From an uncultured Flavobacteriia bacterium (GTDB lineage Bacteria; Bacteroidota; Bacteroidia; Flavobacteriales_D; Crocinitomicaceae), in assembly GCA_903887095.1 (NCBI GenBank), contig CAISOQ010000450.1:1-5370 (forward strand): 5,370 nucleotides of DNA. The letters run 5' to 3'. Below the pieces are notes generated by a model, which was not told where the DNA came from, searched no databases, and worked only from the letters and a program-made list of their open reading frames with translations. This document shows, piece after piece, positions 1-5,370 of this stretch. The first letter of the stretch is position 1. Every line of letters starts with the position of its first letter. The position numbers and the translations under genes were made by a program.

Positions 1-139
1 GGGCCAGCTGAATCATGAAAAAAAAGAAAAACTTATCATGCAGATAAATTTTCTTTTTCATTACCAATGACTGAATGATATAAATAGCGCAAAGGATCGC
101 AGAAAAAAGGTCAAGGTATATCCAGAATGATAGCTCCAT
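1..139 (-). CDS. N-terminal part of an unidentified membrane protein (partial)
   Basis: An open frame starts at ATG 139-137 on the minus strand and stays open for 46 codons to the left edge, so the C-terminal part is missing. The protein begins MELSFWIYLDLFSAILCAIY. Residues about 5-26 form a strongly hydrophobic segment, followed by a short basic stretch with three lysines (KKK) and then a Phe-rich hydrophobic run (about residues 37-46). This reads as a membrane segment, a positively charged loop and the start of a second segment. The only in-frame alternative before the upstream stop is a TTG three codons earlier. The gene is divergent from radC, and a Bacteroidota-type -7 motif lies just upstream of the start. 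I do not recognise the family and propose no function; a multi-pass membrane protein or membrane sensor would fit. Confidence 0.6.
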   Translation of the reverse strand, partial: MELSFWIYLDLFSAILCAIYIIQSLVMKKKIYLHDKFFFFFMIQLA

Positions 140-239
140 TGATGTCAAAATTATAAATCATATGTGAATAGGTTCGTTTTTTTTAATTCGATTCAGTGAA
201 TATTTTGTAAATTCAGATTGCTGTAATCTAATCTAAGTA
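140..239. other. Divergent intergenic region between the membrane gene and radC
   Basis: This 100-base AT-rich gap separates two divergent genes and should hold promoters for both. It contains an eight-T run (177-184), two copies of ATTCAG (191-196 and 211-216) and a short tandem TAATCTAATCTAA just before radC. For the radC direction the best -7 candidate is around 200-207 (ATATTTTG), which fits TAnnTTTG poorly. There is no Shine-Dalgarno sequence before the radC ATG, as is common in Bacteroidota. I see no tRNA, riboswitch or strong hairpin. Confidence 0.5.
146..153 (-). promoter_or_regulatory. Possible Bacteroidota -7 promoter element for the leftward membrane gene
   Basis: On the minus strand this reads TAATTTTG, an exact match to the Bacteroidota -7 consensus TAnnTTTG. 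It ends 6 bases before the ATG at 139-137, so a transcript starting at the usual distance would have almost no leader. I see no convincing TTG/TTTG -33 element at the expected distance, and such a short motif occurs by chance in AT-rich DNA, so this is tentative. Confidence 0.25.
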
Positions 240-932
240 ATGCAAGAATATCTTTCAATTAAGTCCTGGGCGGCCGATGATCGTCCAAGAGAAAAATTAG
301 CAATGAAAGGGCGTAAAGCTTTGTCTGACGCTGAATTAGTAGCCATTTTAATTGGAACCGGCACGCGCGAATATTCGGCAGTGGATTTGGCACAATTACT
401 TCTTAATCACGCCGGAAATGATTTGAATGTTCTTTCGAGTTATTCCATTCATGATATGAAAAAAGTGAAGGGGATTGGCGATGCAAAGGCAATTGGTTTG
501 ATCGCTGCGATGGAATTAGGCAGAAGGAAAAAGGATTTGGATAGAAAAAAAAGAGTGAAAATCACTTCTTCGAATATGGTATTTGAAGAAATGCGTCCTT
601 ATCTCAGCGATTTATCGCATGAGGAGTTTTACGCGATCTCTTTGAATCGAGCAAATGAAGTGATGAAGATTCGACAAATTTCAATCGGTGGTTTTTCGGG
701 AACAATAGCAGATGGAAAGGTGATTTTTAAATTTGCTTTGGAAGATGGGGCACATGCCTTGATTTTGGCACACAATCATCCAAGTGGACAGATGAGTCCC
801 AGTGAAGCAGATAAGATTCTGACAAGAAAAATGGTCGAATTTGGTAAATTCATCGATTTGCCTATTCTTGATCACCTTATATTTTGCGATAATGGTTATT
901 TTAGCTTCGCCGATCAAGGCCTGATTTCCTAA
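240..932 (+). CDS. radC: RadC family JAMM/MPN-domain protein
   Basis: This is a 230-residue RadC-like protein of normal family length. The N-terminus has the family's opening pattern (IKSWAADDRPREKL, residues 7-20), which supports the ATG at 240. A helix-hairpin-helix-like segment with VKGIGDAKA lies at 76-84. The C-terminal half is the JAMM/MPN metallo-domain with an intact HxHx7Sx2D signature: H178, H180, S188 and D191, within HNHPSGQMSPSEAD. The JAMM fold binds zinc in deubiquitinase-like proteases, but the biochemical role of bacterial RadC remains unsettled. The old DNA-repair label traces to an E. coli allele later attributed to recG. The gene is first in the plus-strand run, with its TAA only 10 bases before the GTG of wecB, so co-transcription is likely. 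No mobile or phage genes adjoin it, so it is probably the chromosomal copy. Confidence 0.95.
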   Translation: MQEYLSIKSWAADDRPREKLAMKGRKALSDAELVAILIGTGTREYSAVDLAQLLLNHAGNDLNVLSSYSIHDMKKVKGIGDAKAIGLIAAMELGRRKKDLDRKKRVKITSSNMVFEEMRPYLSDLSHEEFYAISLNRANEVMKIRQISIGGFSGTIADGKVIFKFALEDGAHALILAHNHPSGQMSPSEADKILTRKMVEFGKFIDLPILDHLIFCDNGYFSFADQGLIS

Positions 933-942
933 AGTAACTGAA

Positions 943-2091
943 GTGAAGAAAAAAATCATAACAATCGTTGGTGCTCGACCTCAAATTATCAAGTCTTCCG
1001 CTATAAGTAGAGCGATTTCTACAAAGTTCAACGAGCAGCTCGAGGAAGTGATTGTACACACCGGGCAGCACTACGACGAAAATATGTCGGCAGTTTTTTT
1101 TGATGAAATGGGGATTCCTCAACCGAACTATAATTTAAATGTTGGCAGCGGCACACATGGTGCCCAAACCGCTAAAATGATTGAGGGACTTGAATCCATT
1201 TTCTTGTCTGAAAAACCAAATGGAGTATTGGTTTATGGTGATACAAATTCAACAATTGCAGGAGCGCTGGCTGCCATTAAAATTCATATTCCTGTCATTC
1301 ATGTAGAAGCGGGATTGCGAAGTTTTAACAAAAGTATGCCTGAAGAGGTCAATAGGATTGCGTGTGATCACATGTCCACTTTGCTATTTACGCCCACCAG
1401 CACTGGATTAGACAATTTAAAGCGCGAAGGATTTTTAGATAATTCGGAAGGAAAGGCTACGGCTGATCACCCGAAAGTTTATCATTGTGGTGATATCATG
1501 TATGACAATAGCTTGTATTTCTCTGAAGTTTCAAGCTCAAAATCAACTATTCTGAAAGATTTAGGTCTGACGCCATCTTCGTACATTCTTTCAACAATTC
1601 ATCGGGATTCAAATACCGATATTGCTGAGAACATGGAGCAAATTTTTTCTGCTTTATTCGAAATTCAGGATAAAACAGGATTAGCTGTGGTTTTGCCGAT
1701 CCATCCCAGGACAAAAAGTAAAATGAAAGAGCAACTTTCAGCAGAGTTGTACCAGAAAGTTAGTACTTCAGATAAATTTAAAATTATTCCGCCGGCAGGT
1801 TTCCTAGATATAATTTCGTTAGAAAAAAATGCAAGAATTATAGTGACGGATAGCGGTGGTTTGCAAAAAGAAGCTTTCTTCTTTAAAAAACCTTGTGTCA
1901 TACTGCGGCCACAAACGGAATGGGTGGAAATTGTAAATAACGGCAATGCGCTATTGGCTGACGCGTCAAAAACTAAAATTTTAGATTCATTCGACACGCT
2001 TTATGCTAAAACGGATTTTACGTACCCTGAATTATACGGAGATGGCGATGCAGCAAGTTTTATTTGTCATAAAATACTAGAGGATTTGTAG
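943..2091 (+). CDS. wecB: Non-hydrolysing UDP-N-acetylglucosamine 2-epimerase
   Basis: This cytoplasmic enzyme should interconvert UDP-GlcNAc and UDP-ManNAc, supplying ManNAc or ManNAcA for surface polysaccharides. The 382 residues match the family's usual length. It opens with the nucleotide-fold motif TIVGARPQIIK (7-17), followed by HTGQH (39-43), YGDTNS (98-103), HVEAGLRS (120-127), MPEEVNR (132-138), STIHRDSN (217-224), PIHPRT (252-257) and TDSGGLQKEA (302-311). D100, E122, E134 and H220 align by motif with E. coli WecB catalytic residues D95, E117, E131 and H213. Translation starts at GTG 943; it is the only plausible start, because an in-frame TGA lies at 922-924 and the conserved N-terminus follows at once. 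The next gene starts 1 base after the TAG. A related UDP-diacetamido-uronate epimerase (WbpI-like) is possible, since motifs alone do not separate the substrates. Confidence 0.93.
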   Translation: MKKKIITIVGARPQIIKSSAISRAISTKFNEQLEEVIVHTGQHYDENMSAVFFDEMGIPQPNYNLNVGSGTHGAQTAKMIEGLESIFLSEKPNGVLVYGDTNSTIAGALAAIKIHIPVIHVEAGLRSFNKSMPEEVNRIACDHMSTLLFTPTSTGLDNLKREGFLDNSEGKATADHPKVYHCGDIMYDNSLYFSEVSSSKSTILKDLGLTPSSYILSTIHRDSNTDIAENMEQIFSALFEIQDKTGLAVVLPIHPRTKSKMKEQLSAELYQKVSTSDKFKIIPPAGFLDIISLEKNARIIVTDSGGLQKEAFFFKKPCVILRPQTEWVEIVNNGNALLADASKTKILDSFDTLYAKTDFTYPELYGDGDAASFICHKILEDL

Positions 2092-2092
2092 T

Positions 2093-3385
2093 ATGTTATT
2101 GGTCTTTGTTGAGGAAATATCCGAGCGTTTGCTCTATACTTTCGACTTCGTATTGAAGGAGAGGGGGATTGAATTTTCCATCACCAATGATCCAGTTCAT
2201 TTCGAACAAGTTCAAACTGCACGTTTTAACTATTCTGAGCGAGAAATAGAGGGCGTTTTACGATTGAAACCCGCACCAATTCTGTTTGATGAATCGCTTC
2301 AGGTTTATGGGATTGATAAGGGCCTTTTTGAAGATGAAGAATGTTTGTCTATAAATGGTAATGTCGATCCATTGGCAGCAATTTTTTATGTGCTTTCGCG
2401 CATGGAAGAATACAATTCACAAATTTTGGATAAACACGGTCGTTTCCCCGCAACGAATAGTGTGCTTTACCGTTTCAATTGGCTCGATAAAGTGGTGTGT
2501 GATCGATGGGCTGAAGCATTTATCTCCTATTTAGGTGATAATAAGTTGCTGCACTATTCACGCAAACCACACGACGTGGAAATTCAGCCCACTTTTGACA
2601 TTGATAATGCCTATGCGTTTAAATTGAAACGAGGGCTTCGTCATTGGTTTGCTATTGTAAAGGATATAGTAAAAGGCCGCACACACCGTATCATCGAACG
2701 TGAACAGGTTATTTATGGCGGACACAAAGATCCTTATGATACATATGAGCAAATAGAGTCTCTTTCCAAAGAGGGATACACGGTTCGAATGTTTTGGTTG
2801 TTAGGGGATTATACAAAATTTGACCGCAATATTTCCTTTCGAAATCAACGGCATCGCAAGTTGATCAATCGTATGTCGAAGAGTGCTGATGTATATATAC
2901 ATCCGAGTTATAAATCCAATAGCTATGAGTTCTATTTGAATGCAGAAAAAGAACGTTTGGAAGAGATTTTGAATGTGCCTATTGAACATGCCCGTCAGCA
3001 TTACTTGAAAGTACATTTCCCATACACTTACCAACATTTGGAAACAGCGGAAATTCGACACGAATACTCCATGGGATTTCCAGAACATTATGGTTTCAGG
3101 GCAGGCACAGCGCGCCCATTTCGTTGGTTCGATTTAGAGCGAAATAAAATTTCAAGTTTGACAGTGCATCCTTTTGCGTATATGGATGGTACGCTGCATG
3201 AATACATGAAAATTAGTCCATCAGAAGCCAAGCAAGTGATCCAAAAGTTGTACAATGAAGTGCGTGAATTTGGAGGTGAATTTCTATTCATCTGGCACAA
3301 TGAGACGATTGGAGATTATGGCAAATGGAAGGGGTGGAAGGAAGTCTTTGAGTTCACCTTGCAATTGAAAAAACCTTCAAAATGA
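2093..3385 (+). CDS. DUF7033 and NodB-like polysaccharide deacetylase family protein
   Basis: This 430-residue protein has two parts. Residues about 1-120 resemble DUF7033: a strand-rich start, GIEFSITND (25-33), FNYSE (45-49), ILFDESL (63-69), then DPLAAIFYVLSRMEEY (92-107) and a DKHGRFP stretch (113-119). From about residue 160 it resembles a NodB/CE4 deacetylase: PTFDIDNAY (166-174) in place of TFDDG, IHPSYKSN (269-276), GFRAGT (334-339), VHPFAYMDGTL (358-368) and IWHNETIG (400-407). CE4 enzymes remove N- or O-acetyl groups from sugars using a metal bound by Asp and two His; here the second motif has only one His. No signal peptide or membrane segment is evident, so it may act in the cytoplasm. 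It sits 1 base after wecB, and its TGA overlaps the next ATG. Acetyl-sugar processing in a polysaccharide pathway is an inference; the family is clear, the activity is not. Confidence 0.82.
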   Translation: MLLVFVEEISERLLYTFDFVLKERGIEFSITNDPVHFEQVQTARFNYSEREIEGVLRLKPAPILFDESLQVYGIDKGLFEDEECLSINGNVDPLAAIFYVLSRMEEYNSQILDKHGRFPATNSVLYRFNWLDKVVCDRWAEAFISYLGDNKLLHYSRKPHDVEIQPTFDIDNAYAFKLKRGLRHWFAIVKDIVKGRTHRIIEREQVIYGGHKDPYDTYEQIESLSKEGYTVRMFWLLGDYTKFDRNISFRNQRHRKLINRMSKSADVYIHPSYKSNSYEFYLNAEKERLEEILNVPIEHARQHYLKVHFPYTYQHLETAEIRHEYSMGFPEHYGFRAGTARPFRWFDLERNKISSLTVHPFAYMDGTLHEYMKISPSEAKQVIQKLYNEVREFGGEFLFIWHNETIGDYGKWKGWKEVFEFTLQLKKPSK

Positions 3386-3774
3386 ATTTAAAAGCGACAA
3401 TTACAGCCTCTATTTTAGCGGCTACCTCAATTATGTTAGGAGCATTTGGTGCACATGCCTTAAAGGAACTAATCACAGCAGAGCGATTATTAACCTTTGA
3501 AGTAGGCGTTCGATATCAAATGTACATCGCATTGTCATTGCTTGTTTTTGCGATATGCGAAGATCGATTCCAATTTGAAATACGTTTGGTAAGAATACTA
3601 ATGCTTGCGGGAATTTTACTTTTTTCAGGTTCAATTTATTTAATTGCGCTGAGTGATATTTGGGGGTTGAACACAAAGATTCTTGGTCCATTAACACCAA
3701 TCGGTGGTTTGTGTATCATACTTGGATGGACCGTGTTTGTCTACAGAGTTTGGAAAGTAGCTAAAAAATCATGA
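3382..3774 (+). CDS. DUF423 family small membrane protein (YgdD-like)
   Basis: This is a 130-residue hydrophobic protein matching the DUF423 family, whose E. coli member YgdD is about the same size. The hallmark LGAFGAHALK is at residues 19-28, followed by VGVRYQMYIAL (41-51), FSGSIYLIAL (81-90) and LGPLTPIGG (101-109). Four hydrophobic segments are visible at roughly 5-27, 45-60, 68-90 and 100-122, with a basic C-terminus (KVAKKS), so it should be an inner-membrane protein. Its function is unknown. The ATG overlaps the TGA of the deacetylase-like gene by 4 bases (ATGA), and its own stop overlaps the next start the same way, which indicates translational coupling on both sides. Confidence 0.9.
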   Translation: MNLKATITASILAATSIMLGAFGAHALKELITAERLLTFEVGVRYQMYIALSLLVFAICEDRFQFEIRLVRILMLAGILLFSGSIYLIALSDIWGLNTKILGPLTPIGGLCIILGWTVFVYRVWKVAKKS

Positions 3775-4547
3775 AGAACTTTACAGTTACAGTGCTTGGA
3801 TCAGGAACTTCTCAGGGAATTCCAGTAATTGCATGTGATTGTCCAATTTGTGTATCAAATGATCCAAAAGACAAGCGACTTCGAAGCGCTATAATGATTA
3901 GCTACGATAATCAGAATTATGTGATAGATTCTGGACCGGATTTCCGTCAGCAGATGCTTAGAGAGGGGGTGAAGTCACTCCGAGCAATTCTTTTTACGCA
4001 TGAGCACAAAGATCATGTGGCAGGAATGGACGATGTAAGAGCATTTAATTACCGTGAAAGCAGAGCAATGGAAATCTTTTGTACGCAAAGAGTTGAAACT
4101 GCTTTGAAACGAGAATTTCAATATGTCTTTTCCAATGAACGTTATCCAGGAATACCGGAAGTAAAACTGAACAACATCGACTTAGAGCCCTTTCAATTGC
4201 CCGACGGACCAATCGTCACACCAATTGAAGTAATGCACTATAAATTGCCTGTTTTAGGATTTAGGATTGGTGATTTCACCTATATCACAGATGCGAAGAC
4301 TGTTTCCGAGAAAGAATTGGAGAAAGTGAAAGGAACAAAAATTTTAATTGTAAATGCATTGCATCGCTCTGAACACATTTCTCACTTTAATTTGGAAGAA
4401 GCGCTCGCCTTTATCGATCAAGTAAATCCAGAGAAAGCTTATTTAACGCATATTTCGCATCTGTTCGGGTGTCATGACGAAATTGAAAAGATCTTGCCGC
4501 CAAATGTTTTCCTGGCCTATGATGGCATGAAGTTTACAGCTCATTGA
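3771..4547 (+). CDS. PhnP-like MBL-fold metallohydrolase
   Basis: This 258-residue cytoplasmic metallo-beta-lactamase-fold enzyme is of the PhnP/PqqB-like type. GSGTSQGIP (10-18) opens the fold. The metal motif THEHKDH (76-82) gives H77, H79, D81 and H82, and H156, D174 and H227 are the probable remaining active-site ligands. A CxCxxC cluster (C22, C24, C27) together with H230 matches the extra structural zinc site known in E. coli PhnP (C21, C23, C26, H225). Conserved HxxHxN (H202, H205, N207) precedes the LTHISH motif (225-230). PhnP hydrolyses a cyclic ribose phosphate in phosphonate breakdown, but no phn gene is visible here, so the substrate is probably another phosphodiester or is unknown. 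The start overlaps the DUF423 stop as ATGA, so it should be the coupled last gene of the operon. Confidence 0.88.
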   Translation: MKNFTVTVLGSGTSQGIPVIACDCPICVSNDPKDKRLRSAIMISYDNQNYVIDSGPDFRQQMLREGVKSLRAILFTHEHKDHVAGMDDVRAFNYRESRAMEIFCTQRVETALKREFQYVFSNERYPGIPEVKLNNIDLEPFQLPDGPIVTPIEVMHYKLPVLGFRIGDFTYITDAKTVSEKELEKVKGTKILIVNALHRSEHISHFNLEEALAFIDQVNPEKAYLTHISHLFGCHDEIEKILPPNVFLAYDGMKFTAH

Positions 4548-4638
4548 AGGATAGATACAGTTCAATTAGAATTTAATGTCGTGCGTTGATAGCGAAACTT
4601 CTGCTTTCTAAGACGCTTTATTTTCGTCGAAAAAAACG
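4548..4638. other. Intergenic gap before the fatty acid hydroxylase
   Basis: This 91-base gap is the only real break in the plus-strand run and is the likely place for the operon's end and for a promoter of the hydroxylase. A weak 6-base inverted repeat (ATTGAA at 4543-4548 and TTCAAT at 4561-4566) begins at the preceding stop codon but lacks a following T-run, so I do not call a terminator. TATTTTCG (4619-4626) differs from the Bacteroidota -7 consensus TAnnTTTG at one base, but I find no well-spaced -33 element. Read-through from the upstream operon is possible. Confidence 0.4.
4621..4633. repeat. Perfect 13-base palindrome just before the hydroxylase start
   Basis: TTTTCG-T-CGAAAA is a perfect inverted repeat with a single central base, ending 5 bases before the ATG at 4639. 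It overlaps the candidate -7 motif at 4619-4626, so it could be an operator or simply an AT-rich coincidence. A one-base loop makes an RNA hairpin unlikely. Confidence 0.3.
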
Positions 4639-5232
4639 ATGAGCTTAAAGAGAGAACGGAGAATGTATCAAAATCCAGTATTGGAATTGTTATCGCAAAG
4701 TGGTCCCAAAATGATGGTAACCTTTCATCTGTTTGTCATTGGATGTCAACTTTGGATTGGCAACACACAAAACAACTTTGAAGGAATAACAACAACTCAT
4801 TTATCTGTATTTGTTTTGGGAATCATAACTTGGACGATAGCAGAGTATTTATTGCACCGTTATCTTTTTCATATTGAAGGAGATAGCAAGTGGTTGAAGG
4901 CGTTTCACTTCGCGATGCATGGCTACCACCATAGTACTCCCAATGACGCCAACCGCCTTTTCATGCCTCTAGTACCTGCTCTTCTATTTTTAGGTCTGTT
5001 CTTCGGAATGTTTTATTTGTTTCTGGGCAATTTGACTTGGTTTTTTCTGCCAGGATTCGAATTAGGATACCTTTTGTATTCCTTCATTCATTACAGCGTG
5101 CATACAAGACGTGCGCCGAAAGGATTTGAAAAGCTGTGGCACCACCATTTGTTGCATCATTACAAAGAACCGGAAAAGGCATTTGGTGTGTCATCAAGAT
5201 TATGGGACCGCATTTTCAAAACGCTTCCCTAA
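4639..5232 (+). CDS. Scs7/FA2H-type fatty acid hydroxylase (sterol desaturase superfamily)
   Basis: This 197-residue integral-membrane di-metal oxygenase probably hydroxylates fatty acyl chains. The histidine pattern is complete for the Scs7/FA2H type: H73-x4-H78, H94-xx-H97-H98, H151-x3-H155 and H170-xx-H173-H174, with extra His at 90, 168 and 169. Four hydrophobic segments lie at about 28-46, 53-72, 107-130 and 132-150, and the His clusters sit beside them. The eukaryotic N-terminal cytochrome b5 domain is absent, as expected in bacteria, so electrons must come from another protein. In Bacteroidota the likely products are 2-hydroxy acyl chains of sphingolipids or related lipids, which is inference. 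ATG 4639 gives a basic N-terminus (MSLKRERRMYQNPVLELLS); a second ATG at 4663 (M9) is a possible start. It is probably a separate transcription unit from the upstream operon. A carotenoid-hydroxylase-like role is less likely given the Scs7-like spacing. Confidence 0.87.
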   Translation: MSLKRERRMYQNPVLELLSQSGPKMMVTFHLFVIGCQLWIGNTQNNFEGITTTHLSVFVLGIITWTIAEYLLHRYLFHIEGDSKWLKAFHFAMHGYHHSTPNDANRLFMPLVPALLFLGLFFGMFYLFLGNLTWFFLPGFELGYLLYSFIHYSVHTRRAPKGFEKLWHHHLLHHYKEPEKAFGVSSRLWDRIFKTLP

Positions 5233-5242
5233 CAGCAACTTC

Positions 5243-5370
5243 CTAAGGCTTGGCTTTTATACCGATAACGTTCGGTAAGCGCCAAAAATTTTGATTCGCA
5301 TCCGTTGGATAGGTATCAGAAACATAGCTACCCAATTTTTCAATTACCGTTTCACCGACACAAACATACA
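5243..5370 (-). CDS. C-terminal end of an unidentified protein (partial)
   Basis: On the minus strand a frame is open from the right edge for 41 full codons to TAG at 5245-5243. It ends with FWRLPNVIGIKAKP, preceded by CVGETVIEKLGSY near the window edge. The residue composition is that of a soluble protein with no membrane segment. The other two minus frames contain stops close to the edge, and the plus strand has open stretches but no start, so a convergent gene is the best reading. Its stop lies 10 bases from the hydroxylase stop, a tail-to-tail arrangement. I do not recognise the family from this fragment. Confidence 0.5.
   Translation of the reverse strand, partial: YVCVGETVIEKLGSYVSDTYPTDANQNFWRLPNVIGIKAKP

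Noticed and set aside
240..932. RadC as a marker of a mobile or anti-restriction island
   Set aside because: RadC-like genes do occur on mobile elements, but here no integrase, phage or plasmid genes adjoin, and the neighbours look like chromosomal housekeeping genes.
1094..1101. Eight-T run inside wecB as a possible phase-variation tract
   Set aside because: It simply encodes V51-F52-F53 in an intact frame. Runs of this length are common in AT-rich DNA, and nothing else suggests switching.
1665..1997. Minus-strand 110-codon open frame
   Set aside because: It lies wholly inside wecB, opposite its conserved motifs, and the translation resembles no protein family; it is a shadow frame.
2801..3088. 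Minus-strand 95-codon open frame
   Set aside because: It is antisense to the conserved NodB-like region of the deacetylase-like gene, has no context of its own and has a shadow-like composition.
4543..4566. Inverted repeat ATTGAA/TTCAAT as a terminator of the operon
   Set aside because: The stem is only 6 AT-rich pairs with a 12-base loop, and no T-run follows.
4612..4628. GACG...CGTC hairpin before the hydroxylase
   Set aside because: A 4-pair stem with a 9-base loop is too weak to call as a terminator or riboswitch.
5243..5249. CCTAAGG palindrome between the convergent genes as a bidirectional terminator
   Set aside because: The symmetry is only 7 bases with no extension or flanking A/T-runs, too short for a terminator stem.

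Overview
The window looks like ordinary chromosomal DNA from a Bacteroidota bacterium, probably flavobacteria-like. The evidence is AT-rich sequence (about 40% G+C by eye), almost no Shine-Dalgarno sequences before the starts, closely packed genes, and a DUF7033/NodB-type polysaccharide deacetylase-like protein of a kind I associate with Bacteroidota. The RadC, WecB and fatty-acid-hydroxylase proteins also read like Bacteroidota versions. No mobile element, CRISPR array, tRNA or rRNA is visible.

Layout. Positions 1-139 hold the N-terminal part of a membrane protein on the minus strand, running off the left edge. After a 100-base divergent intergenic region comes a run of five plus-strand genes with almost no spacing: radC (240-932), a GTG-started wecB (943-2091), a DUF7033 plus NodB-like protein (2093-3385), a small DUF423 membrane protein (3382-3774) and a PhnP-like metallo-beta-lactamase-fold hydrolase (3771-4547). 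The gaps are 10 bases, 1 base, then two 4-base ATGA overlaps, so at least the last four genes are probably one transcript with coupled translation. A 91-base gap precedes an Scs7/FA2H-type fatty acid hydroxylase (4639-5232). This converges, 10 bases apart, on the C-terminal end of an unidentified minus-strand gene that runs off the right edge (5243-5370).

How the genes may work together. WecB supplies UDP-ManNAc from UDP-GlcNAc, and the adjacent deacetylase-like protein could act on an N-acetylated sugar or polymer, so these two suggest a surface-polysaccharide function. RadC, DUF423 and the hydrolase have no obvious link to that pathway. The hydroxylase would modify membrane lipids and is probably a separate unit. 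I do not see a clear new system. The points most worth a second look are the unusual metal-site motifs of the deacetylase-like protein, the tightly coupled operon of functionally unlike genes, and a PhnP-like hydrolase with no phosphonate genes beside it.
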